Shown here one piece after another: positions 1 through 13,500 of a stretch of 64,000 nucleotides of DNA. The DNA is taken from positions 93,796,707 through 93,860,706 of the forward strand of contig CP136067.1 in the NCBI GenBank assembly GCA_032622095.1, in the 5' to 3' direction. Position numbers and translations under genes: made by a program. The first letter of the stretch is position 1. Every line of letters begins with the position of its first letter. The notes beneath the pieces were generated by a model, which had not been told where the DNA came from, made no database searches, and saw only the letters and a list, made by a program, of their open reading frames with translations. This stretch comes from Siphonodentalium dalli (Eukaryota > Mollusca > Scaphopoda > Gadilida > Siphonodentaliidae).

Positions 1-660
1 ACCAAATTAAATTAAATTTTGTATGTGGGTTTACTAGCAGAAAAGACAGGTCAAGTTCGAATTCTGGTTCCGACTGCCAATTTTCACCAGAGTTACGGCC
101 CTTTTTCGACTTAGAATTTGACGGTCTGTTAACATTTTTGGTTTCCGACCGATAACTCCAGTTTGGATTATTTGATCTGAACCAAAGTTGGTATGTGTCT
201 TTCTCCCAGCAAAACACAGGTCAAGTTCGAATTCGGGTTCCGCCCCGCCAATTTTCACCAGAGTTATGTCCCTTTTTTACTTCGAATTTTTGCCAATATG
301 AGGTTTCCAGATGATAACTTTAGTAAATGTGTACTGAATGAAATTAAATTTGGTATGTAGGTTTACTAGCACTAAAGACAGGTTTTTATGCGCAAACAAC
401 AGTCGTATCAAGCCGACACTTAGAGGCGGACATGAGGTCTACCGACCTTTTATTCAACTTAGAATTTGACCAATTTCATAACATTTCGGTTTCCGACCGA
501 TAACTCCAGTTTTGATTATTTGATCTGAACCAAAGCTGGTATGTGTATTTCCCAGCTAAAACTACAGGCCAAGTTCGAATATAGGTTCTGTCTAATTATT
601 TTTACGTGAGTTACGGCCATTTTTCTACTTAGAATTTGACCGCATTTTGGCATTGAAATT
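1..660. repeat. Dispersed GAGTTATGGCCC-type repeat, several degenerate units
   Basis: Degenerate units of ~180 bp recur with GGTATGTG, CAGGTCAAGTTCGAATTC and ACCAGAGTTACGGCCC. Related units lie at 6990-7080, 8400-8830, 19690-20110, 32330-34115 and elsewhere. No gene is visible; this should be intron of the receptor gene. Confidence 0.7.
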
Positions 661-1158
661 AGGGGTATATCATATTTTCTTCAAATGTAAGCTCAAAGTA
701 TTATTTTATTTTGCGATAGTACAATTCGAAATGGCTAAAGGGCGTATTTTGCCATGCCCTAGCGATGCTCTTGTTTGTGACTAGCCGTACTTTTTCACAT
801 GACCGCCTTACACCCAGTATAGTTTTTCGTGAGCGCCTTGACCATGTTGACTATACACAAAACAATATTTCAATTAATAACTTTTTTACGGTTTATCCAT
901 CATTCGAAGTTCGTCACTGACAGACATTCGCAATTGCATCATCAATGCAGTGTCATGCCATGCCAGAAATATACACTCTGGAGTAGTTATTATGCTGACT
1001 TGTATTGAGGTCTAACGGTGAATGCGAGTGGTATCAATGTTGGCCACAGTATGATTGATCAGTTAATCGCATCAACGCAGTCGAGTAACCCAGTAATATC
1101 AGTGATCAACATCATTAAGGAGGTCGATTAATTAGATCATAGTTGTTTATCATTTCAG
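661..1158 (+). other. Intron remainder upstream of the MAM-1 exon
   Basis: No coding similarity, RNA gene or clear repeat recognised, apart from the acceptor at 1157-1158. Confidence 0.5.
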
Positions 1159-1500
1159 GGCACTATATGTTTATAGAAACCAGTGGACATATGGCTCCGG
1201 GTGCCTTTGCAATGCTAGAAACTGATGAATATTATGAATCGAGTGCCGTCTGTACACTGACATTCTGGTACAACATGTATGGGACAACGGTAGGAACACT
1301 GTCCGTACTCACAAAGTCACGTGACCTCGGTTTTACCAAGGTGTGGTCACTGACTGGGAATCAGGGCGTGGCATGGAAGAAGGCTATAGTGAAAATCGGT
1401 TCTATGCATCAGTTCACGGTCATGATCGAAGCTTCGAAGGGGAAATCCTACCGTGGAGATATTGCTATTGACGACATCAAGTTCACAGACTGTGCAGCGG
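1159..1500 (+). CDS. Receptor exon: C-terminal two thirds of MAM domain 1
   Basis: The acceptor is ATTTCAG at 1152-1158 and the donor is GTAAGC at 1501; the exon is 342 nt with phase 1 at both ends. The translation shows the MAM features [10 protein letters not shown], a WSLTGNQG-type turn, AWKKA and the closing [11 protein letters not shown]. The N-terminal third of this MAM domain (the C-x-FE part) is not in the window, so at least one exon lies upstream. Here the middle and last thirds of MAM are one exon, whereas in MAM 2 the same stretch is split at 6569/7113. Confidence 0.92.
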
Positions 1501-4500
1501 GTAAGCATTAACCTCGATTATCACCAGCCCCCTCATGCTAGCGGGTAAAATATATGATATAAATGCATTAATTATCATCAGCCCCCTCCCGATAGAAGGT
1601 AAAATATAGGAAATCATTGAACCATTTCATGACGGGAGCTGCATTCTCTTATATATGCAAGGTTCCCTATGGGAGAGAATGCACTGGCATACAAGGTCAA
1701 GGTAAATATTGTTAGGCCAATGTATTCTTTTATATATGCAAGGCTCCATAAAGGAGACTGGTATATATAAGAGAATATATTGGCACATGGTTTTCGCAAA
1801 ATTTCAGGAAGCTCCAGTCATGGAAGGGTTAAATGGGCAAGCCTAGTTAGAAGGTCTAAATGGCGCACAATAAGTATATGTACAGTAATACCCTAATTAA
1901 TCAACTCCCTAACCACAGCAGAATTATAGGTAACTTTCAGGATTTAGTAAGAAATATGGCTTGTTGCCATTCATTGGAAAGCTCTCAGCGAGAGCTTTCC
2001 GATGAATGGCGACAAGCCATATTTCCGACTAAATCCTGAAAAGTTACCCATAATTCTGCTGTGGTTATGGAATCGATTACTTAGGCCATTACTGTATCTT
2101 TATCACTGGTAAATTTATTCCCTGTAAATTTTATATGGCCATTTCTCTGTGCTGATTGGCAAAATTATGATGAGAACTTTTTAAATATATATGAATAATT
2201 TTCTAGTAATTTGATGCAACTTCAGTGATTTTAATTGTTATGCCTGATCTCATGACTAATGAATTTACAGCTATCCCGCTAACAACCATGTACAAACCAC
2301 AGCATTAATGTAGCAAGTTTTCCTCATGGTTTTTTAAAGGCCCACTTAATTTTCGAACCCCCAGATCACATTTGATAAAATATATGCCATATTATATACT
2401 GTTTGAAAGAGGAAGCTCCAAAACATTGTACTATCAACTTATCTGGTGTAGTCAACTGTGAACATGTTGTTGTTGATGAGTTCCCGACATGTTTTTGTGC
2501 GTTTCATCTAGATTGTAGTAAAAAGTGTATTATTTTCAATGGAGGGGGAATAACTCTATATTTTAATATTCCAGTGAAAATCCATCTTTAGTTTGAATTC
2601 TGTTCCATTCACGGAGCTTTCTATTTCTCTATGGGCATTTTTGTTTAAAATGGTGATGAATTATAGTATTTAAATCATATTTTATTGCATATATCGTTAT
2701 TAAAACCGTATATCAAGTCACTATAAAAAAAAAGAAGATCAGTGACTCGAAAATTAAGTTGGCCTTTATTTCGTGAATCCTTTGGTTTCTGACAGGATTC
2801 TCTGATTTTGTTAAAACTATTTACAGTCATTATCCAGTTATCATTGTAAATATTTCTTTCGGTATTGGTGGTGAAATATTCTGATACTTATTTGTGAATC
2901 TTTTCTTGCAGTGTTGGCAGTGAAAGCATGCCCCAACTCCCAATTCGCATGTGCCAACAAGCAACAGTGTATATCGCCGAAATACGTATGTGACAAGAAA
3001 CTTGACTGTCACGATGGATCTGATGAGATGAACTGCAGTAAGTAGCAAATACAGTAATGCCCTAAGTAATCGACTCCTTAACCACAGCAGAATTATTGGT
3101 AACTTTTCAGGATTTAGTCGGAAATGTGGCTTGTTGCCATTCATCGGAAAGCTCTCACGGAGAGCTTTCCGGTGAATGGCAACAAGCCATATTTCCGACT
3201 AAATCCTGAAAAGTTACCCATAATTCTGCTGTGGTTAAGGAGTCGATTACTTAGGGAATTACTGTATACCTGAACTCGAGACACAAAAAGTTACTATATA
3301 AACTTTTGAATATTTTGGACTGTCAAACAAGTCTTTAATTAATAGGTTCATCTGTCTATCGAACGATTTCACCTCTGTTTCTTTCTCGTATAACATTGCA
3401 CAAAAGTAGTCAAAAGTTTATCGAAATACAGTAATGCCCTAAATTATCGACTCCTTAACCACAGCAGAATTATGGGTAACTTTTCATGATTTAGTCGGAA
3501 ATATGGCTTGTTGCCATTCATCAGAAAGCTCTCCCTGAAGGAATTCCCCTAGCCTTGGGTATTCTATAACCTGAGTGGTTACATCACTTTACTGATAGAT
3601 GTTGCAATTGGCTGGGACTGCCGTAATACCTGCTTGTAGTAAATTCACCCTCTGGGGACCTCATTCTGCAAATGACAGACACACTATTTCAAGGCTTGTC
3701 TACAGTTCACAAATCATGCCTTAGCTGTTTACGCCCCATAGGCTTCCTCCCTGGATGCCTTGCACCATTTCCCCGGTAGCGACTCTGTCGAGCGCCTCAC
3801 ATCATATCCTCAGTAGCGACAGAGAGCAACTTGCCAGATTTCTCATATGCACCCCTGAGCACCTCAATATGAGCCAGAATGCACTAGTTAATTAATCCAT
3901 GCGTTCCGGGTGGATGCTAATTGCGAACACTCTGGGTATGTCGATTCATTATTTGCCTATCTAATAATAATAAAAGTGGCATCGTCGGTATCGCATAGGA
4001 CACATTCTGTGTGAATTTCTGTGTTAGTTCTATGGGGTCCGAGTTTGGCCAATTCTTCAATTGTAACATCTCGAAATATTAGTCATTGAACATGGTTGCA
4101 AAATTATCTAAACTCAATTGGTCGATATTTTATTGCGATGTTTGTCTCAAATTATGAACTATATGCATAGACGCATAGACGGTGATACTGTCACATGAAC
4201 AGACTTCATATACTATGTCAATATAGGAGCAAAGAGAAAATCGTTCCAGACTGCCATAGCCCATAAGCATTGGGGAAATAGGATAGCATACTTGGCATAT
4301 CGCACATGTCGATGGTAATCATTTAAGGTGGGGAGATAGTGTGGTGGTTTTAACAGATAGCGTACAACCTAAAGAGTTAATTAGAATACTTGCAAATCGG
4401 CTATCCAACTCGGTCACCGATATCTGCATAAAATTGAATCTTGAATACATGTAGTTGCAGAACCGTACATGCATGCTTTAATTTAAAATACAGTAAAACC

Positions 4501-7500
4501 TCTCTAAACCGAACACCCTTCGGACCGGCCCTTCTGTTCAGTTTATAGAGGTGTTCGGTTTACAGAAAATCGCAAAAACCATCGGAATATATTGTTGCCG
4601 TCAGTAAGAGTTATCGAGACCCGAACACCTCATTACTGATTACTTTAACTTTATTCAATAAACTACAAAATTAACATAAATTTCAATAGATAAATATGCT
4701 ATAATAAGAAATATATGTATAGATAAACCAGGAAACACAGAAACGATACATTTTACGGTGATTCGCGGTTTTTGAAAATGTTGACGGTAGATTTCAACTC
4801 TGAGCTATGGTTTTCCCGACGGCTCATTAATGGTGATAATTTTATTTAATAAAACTGTGATGGTAACAATAAACCACCGTCCTGTACTTTTAGTGAATTA
4901 GTGTTTAGTTTGGACAATTGTTGTAAAAAGAGTGCATTCCAGCACAATAGCTGATGTAAAAACAATGTGTCACTGCTCTAATTACCTGTGAAGTCACCAT
5001 TGTTCAATCGGTTTGTGATACAAGCAAACTCGTATCTATCTGAATCTGCATGTATCTGAAGGTGGTGCAGTGCAGTAACCAATTCTGGTGTAGGCGCATC
5101 TAATTAGACACCTGTTGTTTTAATCCGTTTCAAAGCTTTGCCGATACAAAAGACCGCTAATTAAATTGCTACACTTATTCAATAGTACGAAATACATTAT
5201 CTGTGTTCACGCGCGTTCGTCTGGTATCGCTTTCGGAATTTATTTAGAATAAGATAAAATATAAAATACGGCAGTATCTTTTTATTCTCAGGCATTATAT
5301 TAGTTTTAATTTGTAAATAAATTTGATTAATGTACCAGTAACACTTCGTCCGTTTTTAACTAAATGTTGTCACTGACGGTGATCGAGGTCAAACATAGGT
5401 CAACTCAAATGCAGAAACGTTTACATCATTACCTTTTAACTGATTGCGTTCGGTCTCTTCCATCGCTTTAAGCGTTCGGATTTTGGAGGTAAACATTAGT
5501 GTATTTGTTCACTTACGGACTAATAAAGCTGTCCGATATTCGGAGTACAGAGGTTTCGGATTACAGAGGTAATAATTAGTGACAATGCACTTGGGTAAAT
5601 TCGAGACCGAACAATTCATTTGGAATGGAGAGGGGTTCGGATTGTAGGGGATCCGGTTTGGAGAGGTTTCACTGTATCTAAACCTGACTAATTTAAGTCA
5701 CTAACCTTTACAGACCCTCAGCATGGTGACTGCTCATTCGACCAATCAAACTGGCTTGCCATGTGTAACTACACACAGAGAACCGATGACGACGCCAACT
5801 GGATGCAGGGACAAACCACTCCTGTTGGGGAAATCGGACCAAGGGTAGACCACTCTGCATTCAAATCAGGTAACCAGTTAATTTGGTTATTTATATCTAA
5901 ATTGTTTATGACAATGAGAAAAATTCAGTTCCGTAATCACTGGATTATATCCGGAGGGCTAAGATTATCGAAAAACTGCCAATAATCATACTGATGTAGA
6001 TGGTGTTTTCAGATATGTGGAAGTTGACTAAATATTTGCAGCCTACAAATTCATTCCCCACTGGACTTTTTTCATGAAGAAAAATAAAAATTCAGACCGA
6101 CAAAATTAAAGTGATTCACAGTACCCTTTTCTGTCAGATATCTGTGATTATATGCAATTGATTTCTATCAAGAACATGTTTTTTAATATAAGAAATGGAC
6201 ATGCAGGAGTTGATTTAGTTCTTTAAAAGATTTATCAGTGGTTTGCAGATTTTTAATAGCATTATTTATCAAGAACATGTACATTGATTAAATGGAATTT
6301 CCTTTCATAAAATTGAAAATTGCTTTGAGAAATGTTATATATGCTAAAACAATTAAATTGACCCATAGTGAATTGATTTGAAACAGGATTTTAGACTAAT
6401 AGAATTTATTGTTTATTTTACAGGAAAGTTCCTGTTTATTGATGATTCTAAGCTGAAGGTCGGAGACATAGCACAGATACAGACTCCAGACTTCCCATCA
6501 AGTTTCAACATCTGCTTCATGAGATTCTGGTATTATATGAATGGATCTCCATATATGGGACCTCTCAGGGTGAGTTAATTCAATCTGCTTCATGAAATTC
6601 TGGTTGTATATGTATGGATCTCCATATATGGGACCTCTCAGGGTGAGTTAATTCACGTCTGATTATTGCAGTTCTGGTATTATATGTATAGATCTCCATA
6701 TATGGAGCCTCTCACTGCAAGTGAATTAACTTAAAAAAATATAACTGGATATGTGTAAATTTGTACATCAATGAGGGATGGAGTTTATACGTAATAACTG
6801 TCAACCAGTGACGTGGCTAGAGGGTTTCCGTTGGGGGTGGGTCCACTTTGAAGTTTCCAACTGCACCCCTCCCCCTTGAACCAAACCAAAATCCTATGTT
6901 TGCAAAAAATTTACCCCCCCCTTCCCCTTTGGGTAGGAACTTTCCAACTAGTACCTCAAACTTTCCAATTATTGGAAATTTCTAATCTGACACAGGTCAA
7001 TTTTCACACGAGTTATGGCCTATTGTTAAAATCACCACAGGCGTATTTTGCCATACCCTGGCAATGCTCTTGTTAATAGACTTTAAGTAGGGAAATATTT
7101 ATTTTATCATAGGTATACATAGAGACGGCACAGGGAAGTCGGTATCTGGCTTGGTCTTTAACAGGAAGCCAGGGTTCAAAGTGGAATTATGCTAACCTCC
7201 CACTGGGTAGCTCTAGCAGATATCATGTGATAATATCCGCCCAGAAAGGAGATTCTTCGCTGTCAGACGTCGCCATCGATGATGTGACCTTCACCCCTGG
7301 ATGTAATATTGGAGGTGAGATACCTGTTTTATGTCTGATACACCTGTTTTGTTGTGTGTTACACCAACATGCTCATTTGAGCCCCAAAATTATGTATACA
7401 TAATTTGGTAAGAGGTGTCTCAAAATATACATATGTAGAAAATTTCCGAACTAATTTGTTGATATACCGCTGAAACCAAGCCTTGAAATAGGGTGTCTGT

Positions 7501-10500
7501 CATTTGCAGAATGAGGTCCCCAGAGGGTGAATTTAGTGATGCTACCCCGCATAGCGGGCTAGCATAATCAAATTCACCCTCTGGGAACCTCATTCTGCTG
7601 AGGTGTAAGCAGAATGAGGTCCCCAGAGGGTGAATTTGGTGATGCTAGCCCGCCATGCGGGGTAGCATCACTAAATTCACCCTCTGGGGACCTCATTCTG
7701 CAAATGACAGGCTCACTATTTCAAGGCTTGGCTGAAACTACGTGTTTTGTTTCTTACATTTTTTGATAAATTTGAGTGTCAATTTTCTTGATTATCATCC
7801 CCTCTTGACCCTGTTTTTGGTCCCTTCCTCAATTTTTTTTATTTGGATAATTTTGAAGTAAACTCTTTTTCTCATGCTTTAAGTACATTGCAATGACTTA
7901 TTAATCAGGTATATTTCAATCAAATTGGGCAATTTAAATCACCTTGTATTAAATAGAACTGACAATGATCATTTAAAAATATACACTGGAAGGGTCTATT
8001 ATTCACCTGGAGAAGTGTCTATGGAAAATGAACAGACGACTAACAGACCAAAGGATGATGCAAATGCAGAAGGATTCCTTGTACATTTGTGGGAAATATT
8101 CATGGTAAGTTCTGCAAACGGCATATGGTCGTTTGTTGAACTTATTATCTGAATCTTTCCTAAGGGAACTACTCATCAATGAGTATTTAGTATAGAATGG
8201 GTTAAGAATAAAATATATAATAACAAATTGCCCACCCACCCGCCCGCCCCAATTTTCTAAAAAAGTTTGATGAGAATCATAATTTATTATACTTCCATAT
8301 TTTAATATGGAAGTCATATTTTAATATGGAAGTATATTGTTATTCAATTTTTTATTTTTCACTATTATTATTCATTATTCTTAATATATTTTGAAACCCT
8401 TATATCTCAGAAAGTTTAAAAGATAAAGCATTGAAATTTGGTAGGTATATGCACCATGCCAAGTTGCGTGGTATCGAAGCATTTAGGTTTGTGTCCTAAC
8501 TTGCTTACCAGAGTTATGGCCCTTAAACAAAAAATTTGGAAAAAGTTTGTGCGCAGATCTTCTCCTATAAGGAGTCAAGCAGCTGAATTCGGTTCTCGTA
8601 ATCGTGTTAACAAACGAAAGGGCACGAATCGGGGAAATTTTCACCAAGGTCCGAAAACAATTTGTTGACCTGGGGAGGGGTGCAAAATTTGTCAAATTTT
8701 TTCTTGTCACCGATTCCAACCATTCTTACTGTCGGGTATCTATACGACGTACTGATGCTACTCGTGAAAGAATTTTGTAAATCGGTTGAGAAATGACCAA
8801 GTTATAACACATCGAAAAATGTACTAATAAAGTCCGGGAGCTGCCAATTTCAAAAATTGTATCAATGACCACTGGCGATATATTTCAACATCCATTCCTG
8901 TCTGGCGCAATGTGTTAATTGTTATGTTGGCTAACGGGTAATCACTCAAAACATTGTCGGCTGTCTGTCTTGTCAATCGGTCGTCATTCTGCGGTTGTAT
9001 CAAGATGTGGCTGGAAAATGACATATATTGAGTCCAGAAATGGGCAAAATTCGTTAGTTTTAAAATAGTAGTTTTCACTTTTTTTAAAACGCCCATTTTT
9101 TACCAAAAAAAATCTCGACTTTGACACTTGAGAATTAACAAAACTGGTGTCCGTCGTATAATGTTATAACACTTCCCCGCATGGACCACGTTTTCATAAA
9201 GCACAGTCCGTCTTATACGCGGACTTTCGCTTGCAGATCTCAATTGAATTGAAACTATTTTCTATCCGTTCACGTGCCCGTAAACCATTTTAATATATGA
9301 TATATTTAAATTGAATGAATGGGAGTCAGCGTATCCCGCCCGACGCCCCAACCTTGCCACCCCTAAGTCGCTAATTTTGGTATCATAATTTCCGAACGTA
9401 ACTATCTAAGGTTTGGTATTAAATCCCATCTGGTATATGACATACGTTTGTTGAATTTAGATCTGACCATTTAAAAACTGTCTCTTTATCATCTGTATGT
9501 GTCACAAGTGAAAATGTATGACTTTATTGCCCGTTTGTTATGATCGCGGATTCCATATTTCGCATTAATTGGACGAGACGCAATGTTAAGTGTTATAACT
9601 TAGGAAGAGTCCGACAACGACGTCGTACGTTCTTCCGTTAATCGGAAAATAAACACAAATATGTCTTAAAGCGCCGACTAATTCACCACCTGCGTGTATT
9701 CAAGAATATGAATCACACCAAAATTAAGCGAATTGTATATGGAATGTGTAGGTATAAGCTGCCATGTATATATCATTCCCAGAATGCTACCATAGCATGA
9801 CAATCTACTAGTTAAAATAAAACACCTTCAACTGTTGGGACCATCGCGATATATCCAAGCGAGCAAAGAGAGTTTAATGTCATCATACGATATTTCGCTG
9901 TTGCGAAATGGGTGATCGTTCTATGTAGCATAACTACATTGAACAACATATTTAATTATGTTTGTGTGTGAATAACGATTGTTAACTTGTGAAGACTTGC
10001 AATAACATATTAAATGGTAAAATACGCGCGTTCGTATCCGTATATTCACAAGAATATCCGTCTATTTTACAAGCTCGACATGCCATGTTTGTTTATGGTA
10101 TACTACATTCCAACACATCGGCTATTTATCATTTTGCTGGTGAGAAAGCGTATGTTCACTTTGGTGCTATTTATATGCACAGAAAAAGGCACCATTACTC
10201 GGGAAAGCAACCTACTGAAATGCATGTATATGTACGCGAATCATGTTGCGTTCTCACATAATGCAGTTATCCCAAATCCGCGCTCTTTAAAATAGAATTG
10301 GCTGCATGGCTGGCCTACTTCTGATGGCACAGTGTGTTACGCACCTGTCCGACTAAGTCACTTTGAACCCAAAATGTATACAAAATTCGCACAAGCTGTG
10401 GAAAAGTTCGCGATCTTTGACAGTCAGTACAATCGGAATAAACATTTGTAATGACATAACGTGTCTTGACAGCATTACCTGTTATGCTATATTGATATGT

Positions 10501-13500
10501 TTCTGAATTATATTTAATGCTTGATTCCTGACACACATATATAGTGACATTTCAGTGATCTTTCCTGAACGTTCCCGAGCATGATAGAACTTCAAATAAA
10601 ACATATTCGCCTTTGTCCCATTCTGGTGATTTGGGCTCGTGTTTAGCATGTTACTAATTTTATAATAAGACGTAATCAAGACATGTGTTATCAGTTGTGT
10701 GAGTGATTTCCATTCGCGCTTAATTATTTCATAAATAAATATATCCGCTGCACGTAGATATAACCGTCACTTATATTACTGGCCGTTGAAATCACTGACC
10801 CGACAAACTGATAAACCAAGACTTAACACTTGACAAATTACAGATCGGCATTGATTTAAAACTTCGCACTTAATTGTGGACAGACTATAACTATCCGTAT
10901 CTTTCACGAGAATATACCATCCCATTGCAGTTATAATTTTTAACATCTCAAGTCTTTAAGTTGGAATATAGAGATAGACACATGCGTGTATGTGGAACTC
11001 GTGCATGTTCTTTATTCACATTGCCAATTAAATATACACATGTGTGTATCTATACTAATAAAACCGAACTGTGTGTGTGTTCATTTGTTTGTCGGTCTGA
11101 CCTGCTATTGGTGACCAACCGGTTGGATCATGACAAACAAAAATTGGAACACACGGTGAATGGTCACGTGGAGTGTCATGGGATAGGTACATCTGACGTC
11201 ATGGGATTTAATTTGGAATTCATGAATAATTTAATAACATTTTTACATCTATATCTACAATGTGCCCTAAGTAATCGACTCCTTAAACATAGCAGAATTA
11301 TGGGTAACATTTCAGGATTTATTGGGAAATAGAGCCTGCTGACATTCATCCGAAAGCTCTCCTGAATCCCGAAAAGTTACCCATAATTCTGCTGTGTTTA
11401 AGGGGTAGATTACATATGGCATTACTGTATATTTGCGATTTTCTGTCTGTCTGCCTGTGTCTGTCTTCTATAAAAATTACAGGAGACCATCTAGATGATA
11501 CCAAAGGGGTCTACTAGGGGTAATTTTTTACGAGAAATATAATTTCAAAAGTAGCCTCATTCTTCATCTTTTATTTTTGCGAACTGATGTGTTTATGATG
11601 TTCATGTATCATAATATAAGGTCTGAAGTATACATGGTTGTAACTAAATAAATACTTCAATAGTTGTGGAACGGATTAATCGAGATAAACAAAATTATGA
11701 TCGAAAAGATGAGCAACTACTTATATTCCATGACTTTTAAAGATATAGATATAGTTAGAATTATTGTGGTTATGGTTACAGCTAGAACATGGTTGTGCTT
11801 ATAGAAACATTTAGTATTGGGACATGGTACGGGTTGCCGATAGGTATGGTTAAGATTAAGGTTTGGGTTATGGGAAAGGTAATGATTGAGAGGGGATTTG
11901 GATAGGAATATATATGATAATTATATGGAAGTATCAAACTTCCAATTGGAAGTTTAAAATTTCTAGTTTATATTGGTTTTATATATATTTTTTTTTCTAT
12001 TCAATTTAAACATTTTTCTTTTCATTGTCTATTGGGATTTACAAATGTTTGCTAACCATTTCATGATGGGAGCTGTGCTGGTGCAGCATTCAAAATGCCA
12101 GTGCATTCTCTTATATATGCGAGTCTCCCATGGGAGACTGGTATATATAAGAAAATGCATTGGCACAGGGTTTTTTGCTAAAGGGTTAATATGTTTTTGT
12201 TTCTATTACGATATAAACGTTTTTCTTTTCAGTTTATTAGGATTTACAAATGTTTGTTTTTTCTTTTTCCATTAGGATCGACCATGGCTCCAGCGACTGC
12301 TCCACCTTGTTACGGATTCTTCTGTAAGCCCTTAGGGCAGTGTATGCCTAACAGCTGGAAATGTGATGGAGTCGCGGATTGTCCAGATAATTCAGATGAG
12401 CCTCCAACTTGTCCTACACACTCCGGTCCATTTACTGCAGGTAAGATTCATTTGCATGCGACCTGTTTAATATACACCCTCCGACCTGTCCAATCGCTGT
12501 AGGTGAGAGTTGCATAAATGCTACTATGCATATCTTCCGTCACCGGTAAATTGACCCATGTTGTCAATTACCTGCATCTCATTAGATGAAGACATGTCTT
12601 TATTTATTTCCATCACTAAAGTGGAACGGAAAGAATACGCCTATCTACTGAAAAAGACACCAATTGATCATTTCAGCCCTTTTGGCCTAACTTGTACAAA
12701 TTTAATTTGTGTTTTAGCATTCTAGAGGGTGTCACAATCTTTTGGATTTTCAGGTGGTACACAGGCTTCACATACCCAATTATACCCAATACCAGTATTC
12801 GGGATCCATATACCCAATTAAACCGGTATTCAGGATCCATATGCCCAATTAAACCGGTATTCAGGATTCATATGCCCAATTAAACCAGTATTCGGGATCC
12901 ATATGCCCAATTAAACTGGTATTCAGGATCCAAATGCCCAATTCAAATGGTATTCAAGATTCAACAAAAATGCTGGTATATAGCTTTCATAGCACAAAAT
13001 TGCACGACATTTTGATAATTTTGCAGCAAAAATGGCATATTTTGATGTAATTCATACTAATACATCTTGATGTGTTGAAGATATGGAGATTACTTCAGCA
13101 AATGTGTGAAATTTATCATGTTAGTGTTAAATAACCATGACTAGTATTAATCTGCAGTAATGCTCTAAATAATCAACTCCTTAACCACAGCAGAATTATG
13201 GGTAATTTTTCAGGATTTAGTCTGAAATATGGCTTGTTGGCATTCATCAGAAAGCTGTCAGTGGCATATTTTGTTGTATTTCATTCTAATACATCTTGAT
13301 GCGTTGATGTTGTGGAGATTACTTAGCAAATGTGTGAAATTTATCTTGTTAGTGTGAAATAACCATGACTAGTATCTGGTTTGGGGTAATCGTAATCAGT
13401 AATCGTAATCAAAGTAATCGATTACCAAATTTAGAGTAATTGTCAGTAATCATGACATTTTGTGATTACAAGTAATCGTAATCGATTACTTTCAAATGTA

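Noticed and set aside
2830-3144. 104-codon minus-strand frame over the LDLa 1 exon
   Set aside because: It is antisense to a clear six-cysteine LDLa exon with splice sites and runs into a hairpin MITE.
8003-8317. 104-codon minus-strand frame and overlapping plus-strand frame
   Set aside because: The sequence belongs to a dispersed repeat also seen at 63095-63300 where neither frame is kept.
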